DNA from: Priestia aryabhattai
GTDB taxonomy: Bacteria; Bacillota; Bacilli; Bacillales; Bacillaceae_H
DNA: 64,000 nucleotides
Direction: 5' to 3'
Assembly: GCF_023715685.1 (NCBI RefSeq)
Contig: NZ_JAMBOQ010000003.1
Location: forward strand, 372,001 to 436,000
Notes under the pieces: generated by a model
Told to the model about the DNA's origin: nothing
Database searches by the model: none
Seen by the model: only the letters and a program-made list of their open reading frames with translations
Shown here: positions 41,754 to 47,974 of the stretch, piece by piece
Numbering within the stretch: position 1 is the stretch's first letter
Layout: each line of letters opens with the position of its first letter
Translations under genes and position numbers: made by a program

Positions 41754-42887
41754 ATGGTAAACGATTTGTTTTGGGAATCATCTTTTGATGATATGAAAAA
41801 AGGATATGCAGAAAGCGAAGAGCACTATCAATGCTTATTGTGCGGTGAAAGCTTTGAAAAAGGCATTATTTATCCGATGGAAGGTGTTTTTTATGAAGCC
41901 AAACGTTATATGAAGCTTCATGTTGAACAAGAGCATGGGTCTGTGTTCCATCATTTAATAGAGCTAGATAAAGATGTAACCGGTCTTTCTGATCATCAAA
42001 AAAATTTAGTGAAGTTTTTTAAGGAAGGAAAAAGCGATAGTGATATTCAAAAAGAAATGGGAATCGGCAGTTCATCCACCATTCGGAATCACCGATTTAC
42101 TTTAAAGAAAAAAGAGCGTCAAGCAAAAGTGTTTTTAACGCTGATGGAACTGTTGAACGACGGGGAAGAAGAGAAGAAGCTACCCGCATCAAATAAAGCT
42201 CCTAAAAGAAGTCAGCGCTACAGCATAAGTGATGAAGAACGTGAAAAAATTTTAGCGAAGAACTTTCCGCAAGGTTTGAATGGACCGCTTCGTACATTTC
42301 ACTTGCAAGAAAAACACCGTCTCGTTGTTCTTGAAGAATTAAGCGGGCATTTTAAGTTTGGTGCAACGTATACCGAAAAAGAAGTAAATGATATTTTAAC
42401 ACCTTTTTATGACGACTATGCCGTGCTGCGACGTTATTTAATTGAGTACGGTTTTTTAGAGCGCAGCGCAGATGGAAGCAGCTACTGGAGAAAGGGAGAG
42501 ACAAAGATGAGTACCAATTCAAAAGACTATAAAAAACAAATGAAACAGCTAGCGAAAGAAATAAAAACAGAAGGCGGCGTGTATCAAATAAAAAACCTTC
42601 ACAACCATAAGATTTACATTGGCTCTACGCCTAATATCAAAACGTTAAACGGTGTAAAGTTCACGTTAAAGACGAATACTCATCAAAATAAAGAGCTTCA
42701 AGACGAGTGGAATACGTACGGAGCGGATGCTTTTTCAATTGAGATGCTTGAAACGATTAAAAGAGAAGAAGAAAAAGCACTTTCAAAAAAGGATTTGCTG
42801 AAACTGGAAGCGAAATGGTTAGAGAAGCTGCAGCCTTACGGCGAAAAAGGCTATCATTCGCCTAAAGCTGATACAAAGGAGAAATAG
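41754..42887 (+). CDS. DUF2087 transcription-factor-like protein with C-terminal GIY-YIG domain
   Basis: The 377-residue protein has four parts. Residues 20-60 hold a C2H2-like zinc-binding segment (CLLCGESF...HVEQEHG). Residues 80-120 hold a LuxR-like helix-turn-helix (KSDSDIQKEMGIGSSSTIRNHRF). Around residues 155-250 is a DUF2087 domain (NGPLRTFHLQEKHRLVVLEELSG...RRYLIEYGFLERSADGSSYWR). From residue 275 on is a GIY-YIG nuclease-like domain (GGVYQIKNLHNHKIYIGST). ATG 41754 has AAAGGTG upstream. An internal ATG at 42507 with its own GGGAGAG site could yield the GIY-YIG part alone. The role is unknown. The MATE gene follows at once. Confidence 0.82.
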   Translation: MVNDLFWESSFDDMKKGYAESEEHYQCLLCGESFEKGIIYPMEGVFYEAKRYMKLHVEQEHGSVFHHLIELDKDVTGLSDHQKNLVKFFKEGKSDSDIQKEMGIGSSSTIRNHRFTLKKKERQAKVFLTLMELLNDGEEEKKLPASNKAPKRSQRYSISDEEREKILAKNFPQGLNGPLRTFHLQEKHRLVVLEELSGHFKFGATYTEKEVNDILTPFYDDYAVLRRYLIEYGFLERSADGSSYWRKGETKMSTNSKDYKKQMKQLAKEIKTEGGVYQIKNLHNHKIYIGSTPNIKTLNGVKFTLKTNTHQNKELQDEWNTYGADAFSIEMLETIKREEEKALSKKDLLKLEAKWLEKLQPYGEKGYHSPKADTKEK

Positions 42888-42889
42888 GT

Positions 42890-44272
42890 GTGAAAGATCA
42901 ACGTGTAAAAAGTGAAGTAGTGGAATCAGAAAAATCCGTCAGTAAGCTGATGCTTGTATTTTTGATTCCGCTCATGTTAAGCAACGCCATGCAGTCAGTT
43001 GGACAGCTGGCGGGAAGTATTATTGTCGGAAGAGCGCTTGGAGTTGACGCGTTAGCCGCTATTTCCGCTTTTTTTCCTCTGTTTTTTCTGCTCGTATCGT
43101 TTTCGATTGGAATTGGATCGGGAAGTTCAATTTTAATCGGGCAAGCGTACGGCGCACAAAATGAAAAACGAGTCAAAGAAATTATCGGTACAACGCTGAC
43201 GTTTACGTTTTTAGTCGGAATTGTGCTTGCTGTTGCAGGAAGCATATTTGCTCCGGATATTCTTCGGATTATGGGAACGCCGGCTAATATTATTGACGTA
43301 ACGGTTCACTATGCGCGCATTTTGTTTGTTGCGATTCCTGTTTTGTTTTTATACTTTGTTTATACGACGTTTATGCGCGGAACCGGAGACTCTAAAACGC
43401 CTTTTTACTTTTTAGTTGTGAGTACGGTCTTAAACATCATTTTCCTTCCAATTTTAATTTTTGGATGGATAGGAGTGCCAAAGCTTGGTGTATACGGCGC
43501 CGCGTACGCAACGGTATTTTCCACCGTATTAACATTTATCATTATGATCGTCTATTTGCGCAAGAAAAATCATCCGTTAAAGTTTGACTCATCTATTTCG
43601 TTAAAGATGGATGGAACGCTTTTAAAGCTGCTCATGCGTTTAGGGATTCCAGCGAGTATCAATATGATTTTAGTTTCTCTTTCTGAAATTGCGGTCATTA
43701 CGTTTGTAAACGGATTTGGTTCGGATGCTACAGCGGCGTACGGAGCGGTGAACCAAGTGGCAAGCTATGTACAAATGCCGGCAATCAGCTTGGGAATTGC
43801 GGTTTCTATCTTTGCCGCGCAGTCGATTGGTGCCAATAAATTTGAGCGTTTAAAAGAAGTTATTCGCTCCGGAATTATACTGAATTACGTTATTGGCAGT
43901 GTATTGATTTTACTTATTTATCTCTTTTCCAATCAAATTTTAGCGCTGTTTTTAACAAGTCAGCACACGCTCGATATTGCTCAAGAGCTGTTAGTGATAA
44001 CGCTTTGGAGCTACTTAATCTTCGGGCATGCGCAAATTATTACCGCCACGATGCGAGCAAGCGGTACGGTGCTTTGGCCTACAGTGTTTAGCATTATGGC
44101 TATTTGGTGTGTAGAAGTGCCCGTAGCTTACGTACTATCGCAGTTCACGTCTCTTGAGATCAAAGGAATTTGGATTGGATATCCAGCAGCGTTTGTTGTC
44201 AGCTTAATCCTGCAGTATAGCTATTATCAATTTGTATGGAAGAAAAAGAAAATTGAACGTCTTGTCGGATGA
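42890..44272 (+). CDS. MATE family multidrug/Na+ antiporter
   Basis: The 460-residue efflux pump has twelve membrane helices. The family features include PLMLSNAMQSVGQLAGSIIVGRALGVDALAAISAFFPLFFLL, a repeat of this pattern in the second half (SINMILVSLSEIAVITFVNGFG), and a C-terminal ITATMRASGTVLWPT. GTG 42890 lies behind AAGGAG. The start is only 2 bp after the previous stop, so the DUF2087/GIY-YIG gene and the pump are probably cotranscribed. Substrate unknown. Confidence 0.92.
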   Translation: MKDQRVKSEVVESEKSVSKLMLVFLIPLMLSNAMQSVGQLAGSIIVGRALGVDALAAISAFFPLFFLLVSFSIGIGSGSSILIGQAYGAQNEKRVKEIIGTTLTFTFLVGIVLAVAGSIFAPDILRIMGTPANIIDVTVHYARILFVAIPVLFLYFVYTTFMRGTGDSKTPFYFLVVSTVLNIIFLPILIFGWIGVPKLGVYGAAYATVFSTVLTFIIMIVYLRKKNHPLKFDSSISLKMDGTLLKLLMRLGIPASINMILVSLSEIAVITFVNGFGSDATAAYGAVNQVASYVQMPAISLGIAVSIFAAQSIGANKFERLKEVIRSGIILNYVIGSVLILLIYLFSNQILALFLTSQHTLDIAQELLVITLWSYLIFGHAQIITATMRASGTVLWPTVFSIMAIWCVEVPVAYVLSQFTSLEIKGIWIGYPAAFVVSLILQYSYYQFVWKKKKIERLVG

Positions 44273-44300
44273 AAAACGAGCGGAAGCGCTCGTTTTTTAT
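44273..44300 (+). terminator. Terminator of the MATE gene
   Basis: AACGAGCG and CGCTCGTT pair around GAAG, followed by a long T-rich tract. Confidence 0.92.
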
Positions 44301-44382
44301 TTTTTCTAATTAAAACACCCTTATCTAAGAGTTTTAATATGATAGTGCATATAACTTTTTGATGAAAAGAGGGTATGACACT

Positions 44383-45027
44383 ATGAGTAAATCTGGATTT
44401 GTGCCGGATAATTCAAATATTAAAAAAAGCTCAGGCACGCCTAATCTGTCAGTGAATTATAAGCAAAATGTCCTGTTCAAACGAAATGATCAAAATATAG
44501 CGTATCGATTAACCTCAACTCAGCTGCCTGCCATGCTGGGAGGTGCTTTTGTTGATTTATATATGACGAAAGGGCATATGAGAGAGCCGCACTGGCATCC
44601 AAACGCGTGGGAATTAGATGTCGTCGTTTCAGGTGAAATGCAAGTATCTATCTTGGACCCTGATACAAGCAGCATGCACAATTACCGAATAAAAGAAGGC
44701 GAAGTTGTTTTTATACCAATGGGCTGGTGGCACTGGATTGAACCGTTATCGGAAGAAGCGCATCTTCATCTCTTTTTTAACAATGATCAATTTGAGTCTA
44801 CAGAAGGGTCTGACGTGCTGCGCTTAACGCCTCCTATCGTGTTTCAAAAAGCATACGGAGTAAGCGCAAACGAAGTAGCAGAAGCCGTCGCTCCGATTAC
44901 GGATACGGTTGTGATTGGACCGCCTAATGATAGTTCTTTTTATCAAAAAAGCTATCTTAAAGATGAACGTGATGAAAAGGTTGTTGTTAAAATAAATGAG
45001 AAAGTTGTGCCTGCTGAAGATAAGTAG
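44383..45027 (+). CDS. Cupin-domain protein (oxalate-decarboxylase-like)
   Basis: This 214-residue single cupin has the metal site in PHWHPNAWELDVVVSGEMQVSI (two His and Glu) and the second motif GEVVFIPMGWWHWIEP with the fourth ligand. The layout resembles one half of bicupin oxalate decarboxylases and germin-like proteins. A C-terminal extension of about 60 residues is charged and not recognised. ATG 44383 follows AGAGGG by 9 nt; upstream in-frame ATG/TTG codons lack a site. The catalytic role is unproven. Confidence 0.82.
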   Translation: MSKSGFVPDNSNIKKSSGTPNLSVNYKQNVLFKRNDQNIAYRLTSTQLPAMLGGAFVDLYMTKGHMREPHWHPNAWELDVVVSGEMQVSILDPDTSSMHNYRIKEGEVVFIPMGWWHWIEPLSEEAHLHLFFNNDQFESTEGSDVLRLTPPIVFQKAYGVSANEVAEAVAPITDTVVIGPPNDSSFYQKSYLKDERDEKVVVKINEKVVPAEDK

Positions 45028-45030
45028 CAT

Positions 45031-45065
45031 AAAAAACCATTGAGCCTGCGGTCAATGGTTTTTTT
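45031..45065. terminator. Bidirectional terminator
   Basis: AAAAAACCATTGA and TCAATGGTTTTTT pair around GCCTGCGG, serving the convergent cupin and LCP-like genes. Confidence 0.92.
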
Positions 45066-45078
45066 CGTGAGGCGTTTT

Positions 45079-45909
45079 TTATAAAAACAGCTCGGTACGT
45101 TCTAAGTGCTTGTGCAGCCGCATTGTGACTTGTTTTTGGTTCCATTCATTTTGCGGAAACTGCTGCTTGTCTACGTGAGAAATTGCCGGTTTGTAGGTTT
45201 TTTGAATGCGTTTGATATCATTAAATGTTGCGTTGGTTTCGATGTGATCAGCCAGCGTAAATACAAGAGAATGAAGCTTTGTAACATTGGGAACCGTAGC
45301 TGCTTGGCTGAAAATGGCTTTCGCTACAGAAAGCTGTCTTTCGTGCGCAGTAAAGACGTCTTGTTCATTACGCTGCTTTAAAAAAACAAGCGCTTCTTTT
45401 CCGTTAAGACGAATCGATCCTTTTGGAAAAACGATGTTGCTGTGTTCAAAAGCATGTTTGTTTGTGACGATAATGCCGCCTAGTTTGTCTACAGCGTCGA
45501 CGACGGACTGCTGATTCATTTTGACATAGTAATCAACAGGAAGCTTTGCATATGCTTCGACTTTCTGTACGACAGTATTCATGTTTCCTCGATGATAAAT
45601 CGTCCGTAGCGTTTCACTGCCGAGCTGAGTTGATCCTGGCAAGTGGGTCATTTTTATCGATTCATGCTGCTTATTAACAGTCATATACACAAATGACGTA
45701 TTTTGATGGTTTTCTTGAATTAAAAGCAGGGAAAACGGTTGCCCTTTTTTTAAATTGACGTGTGTTTTGTTTTCATGCTCAAGCGGTACATACGTTTGAG
45801 CAACGGCAGCTTTCACCGTATGATAGCCTGCAAATGTGATGCTGACAAAACTGACGAGTAAAAATAGTACGAGACCGCCAATCCACTCTTTTTTTGCTTT
45901 GCTGCTCAT
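45079..45909 (-). CDS. Degenerate LytR-CpsA-Psr-like protein
   Basis: The 276-residue protein has one N-terminal anchor (WIGGLVLFLLVSFVSITFAGY) and an LCP-shaped domain: KLPVDYYVKMNQQSVVDAVDKLGGI and SIRLNGKEALVFLKQRNEQDVFTAHERQLSVAKAI. The catalytic N-terminal motifs are missing. Where the full LCP at 17 kb has LGVDERKGDRGRSDS and SIPRDTR, this one reads LLIQENHQNTSFVY and HLPGSTQ, losing the Asp and Arg that bind the pyrophosphate and metal. ATG 45909 follows AAAGGTGAG. It probably does not act as a ligase; a binding or regulatory role is possible. Confidence 0.85.
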   Translation of the reverse strand: MSSKAKKEWIGGLVLFLLVSFVSITFAGYHTVKAAVAQTYVPLEHENKTHVNLKKGQPFSLLLIQENHQNTSFVYMTVNKQHESIKMTHLPGSTQLGSETLRTIYHRGNMNTVVQKVEAYAKLPVDYYVKMNQQSVVDAVDKLGGIIVTNKHAFEHSNIVFPKGSIRLNGKEALVFLKQRNEQDVFTAHERQLSVAKAIFSQAATVPNVTKLHSLVFTLADHIETNATFNDIKRIQKTYKPAISHVDKQQFPQNEWNQKQVTMRLHKHLERTELFL

Positions 45910-45985
45910 CGTCTCACCTTTTTCTATCGAAGTCGTTCGTAGTATTGCCATCTTAAAAGAGGAGTAAAACAAATGAGTGCTATTT

Positions 45986-46357
45986 TTATTGCGTATCTCG
46001 CTTTTTCTTGGCATAGATCTTGAGTTCTGTAATTAAGATCGCTTGTTCTTCCACATCGTTAAACGCTTCAATGCCATAAAGGTATTCTGTGTGCCGTCTT
46101 TCTTTCCACACGCAAAGTCCGGTAATATGGATAGGTTTTTCATTTAAATAAAAGCTGATTTTTAGCTGAATTTGATGGTTGAAAATAGGTAAATCAAGCG
46201 GCGTGATTATTTTGATTCCTTTGGGTGAAAGGTCGATAACAGACAAAGGACCGGGCTTAGAATCGATTTCTTTGTTGTCATATTTAGCAATGGAAAACGT
46301 TCCAACGATGGGAGTCTCAAATAAAAAACGACACGGTTCTTCACGTTTAAAATGCAT
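45986..46357 (-). CDS. PilZ-like domain protein
   Basis: This 123-residue protein resembles a stand-alone PilZ domain. A basic start (MHFKREEPCRFLF) corresponds to the arginine motif, and VIDLSPKGIKIIT fits the (D/N)xSxxG motif after it. The arginines are spaced R-x4-R, one longer than the canonical RxxxR, so c-di-GMP binding is plausible but not certain. ATG 46357 has AAAGGACTG upstream. It lies directly upstream of the degenerate LCP gene on the same strand and may be cotranscribed with it. Confidence 0.75.
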   Translation of the reverse strand: MHFKREEPCRFLFETPIVGTFSIAKYDNKEIDSKPGPLSVIDLSPKGIKIITPLDLPIFNHQIQLKISFYLNEKPIHITGLCVWKERRHTEYLYGIEAFNDVEEQAILITELKIYAKKKRDTQ

Positions 46358-46831
46358 GTATCATCAGTCCTTTTCGTAATCTAAGTTTGTTAAGTAAATA
46401 TTCGATTAAAATCTGAAAATTCCTACACGTTTTTCCTCATTACGAATATAATGTTTATCGATGTAGAAAATCTCACATGACCACAGACCGGTCATGTGAG
46501 ATTTTCTAGACCTAAGCGGAGGTCACCCCCCTTACGGGGTTGGTGGCCTCCGCTTAGGTGAACCTTTGTGGGAATATTCAAGAGGTTTTAGTTACCGATT
46601 GTGAGTACTGTCGTATTATTAAATAGCGGGTATACTAGTAAAGCATTCATAAAACAAGTGCATAATAACTGCTTTTATAGTATCGGAAGTTTTGTTTAAA
46701 ACTTTAAAATAGAGAGGGAAACGTTTTGAAAAAAGCGCTACGCTAGAGTTCGATTGTATGTTAAAATTAAACTTTGTGAAGTAGCTGTATTACAAGTCAG
46801 CGTTCCTTCAACTAATTAGGAGGTGAGATGA
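46358..46831. other. Intergenic stretch holding repeat copy 3
   Basis: It contains repeat copy 3 (46456-46582) and a cre-like GAAACGTTTTGA around 46716-46727. The remainder is the corA leader region, with no other gene visible. Confidence 0.5.
46456..46582 (+). repeat. Two-hairpin intergenic repeat, copy 3
   Basis: This is the best preserved copy, 127 bp. Hairpin 1 (46464-46508) is a perfect 19-bp stem with loop ACAGACC. Hairpin 2 (about 46510-46559) has a 13-bp outer stem ACCTAAGCGGAGG and the tip CCCCTTACGGGG. The tail is AACCTTTGTGGG then AATATTCAAG. Confidence 0.9.
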
Positions 46832-46936
46832 ATGGGCACTGATGACCCCATTTCGATGAAGGTTACTGCAAAACAAGATAGGGGCAACAAAGGTGGATAT
46901 GTTCCTCTCATTTCAACGAAGGAAAATACTCCTTAA
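46832..46936 (+). CDS. Short leader ORF upstream of corA (34 aa)
   Basis: ATG 46832 follows a strong AGGAGGTGAG site. The product starts MGTDDPISMKVTAKQDR and ends PLISTKENTP. I do not recognise it. It contains two 14-bp direct repeats, CATTTCGATGAAGG (46849) and CATTTCAACGAAGG (46909), exactly 60 bp apart and in frame. It ends 28 bp before corA, so it could be a leader peptide or a small independent protein. Confidence 0.5.
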   Translation: MGTDDPISMKVTAKQDRGNKGGYVPLISTKENTP

Positions 46937-46964
46937 TGCCTCAATGATGTGAGGTGAAAAATCA

Positions 46965-47936
46965 ATGATTAAAACATACTTATATGATGATGAAACAAAA
47001 GAAATGGTAACGAATCTTGATTTAGGAGAAGTGCATGAGAAATTGCGCAATCCTGATAATTTGCTGTGGATTGATCTGTATGATGTCCACGGACAAGAGC
47101 TTGCTCAAATTGCTAAATTATTCGATTTTCACCCATTGGCAATTGAAGACTGCTTACACGACAGTCCTCGCGCTAAAATGGATGATTACGAAGACTATAA
47201 ATTTTTCGTTTTTCACGCGCTTCGCTATAACGAAGAAAGTGATGATGAGATTACCACGCTTGAGTTAAATGCCTTTGTCGGATCAAATTACGTAGTGACG
47301 ATTCATAAACATAAAATGGGCTGGCTTCGCAAAATGGATGCTGTATGCTCACGCTATCCAAAGTTTATGAACCGCGGCGCCGACTTTTTACTATATGCCT
47401 TGATTGATGGCATCACGGACGAATACTTCCCGATTTTAGACCGAATTGACATGCGTATTGATGAATTAGAAGATGAAATCTACAACAAAGAAGTGCGCGG
47501 AGTGACGGAAGAGTTCTTGGCGTTAAAAAGAACGATTATCTTAATCCGGCGCGTTATTCTGCCTCAGCGCCGAATTTTTTTAACGGTGAATGGAAAGTGG
47601 AAATTCGATATACGAGAAGAAAATGTTCCTTTCTACATTGACTTGCTAGACCACTTAGAGCGTATTGTAGACTCTGCTGAAACGTTTAGAGACCTCGTAA
47701 ACAGTGCACTTGATACGTATTATTCTATTACCAATGCAACTTCATCTGAAAAGCTGAATGTCTTAACGTTGATTTCAACGATTATGCTTCCGCTAACATT
47801 CGTAACCGGATTTTTTGGGATGAACGTACCGATTCCATATCAAAATTCCCACTGGGCTACTGCTGTTATTATCGTTATGTTAATTGTGTTAACGTGGGGA
47901 ATGTGGAAATACTTTAAAAACAAACAGCTTTTATAA
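46965..47936 (+). CDS. corA: CorA-type magnesium/divalent cation channel
   Basis: The 323-residue protein forms pentameric Mg2+ channels. A large acidic N-terminal domain (WIDLYDVHGQELAQIAKLFDFHPLAIEDCLHD) is followed by a long helix and two C-terminal membrane segments. The signature GMN (285-287) sits in FVTGFFGMNVPIPYQN at the end of TM1. It aligns with B. subtilis YfjQ. ATG 46965 follows GAGGTGA by 8 nt. No M-box could be recognised ahead of it. Confidence 0.93.
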   Translation: MIKTYLYDDETKEMVTNLDLGEVHEKLRNPDNLLWIDLYDVHGQELAQIAKLFDFHPLAIEDCLHDSPRAKMDDYEDYKFFVFHALRYNEESDDEITTLELNAFVGSNYVVTIHKHKMGWLRKMDAVCSRYPKFMNRGADFLLYALIDGITDEYFPILDRIDMRIDELEDEIYNKEVRGVTEEFLALKRTIILIRRVILPQRRIFLTVNGKWKFDIREENVPFYIDLLDHLERIVDSAETFRDLVNSALDTYYSITNATSSEKLNVLTLISTIMLPLTFVTGFFGMNVPIPYQNSHWATAVIIVMLIVLTWGMWKYFKNKQLL

Positions 47937-47938
47937 CA

Positions 47939-47973
47939 AAAAGGCACTTGGCCATAAGCCAAGTGCCTTTTTG
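47939..47973. terminator. Bidirectional terminator
   Basis: AAAAAGGCACTTGGC and GCCAAGTGCCTTTTT pair around CATAA, serving corA and the convergent protease gene. Confidence 0.93.
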
Positions 47974-47974
47974 T

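Noticed and set aside
46800..46964. M-box magnesium riboswitch ahead of corA
   Set aside because: The M-box conserved blocks (GTTAGGTGAGGCTCC and later elements) are not present; only a TTAGGAGGTGAG ribosome binding site resembles its start.
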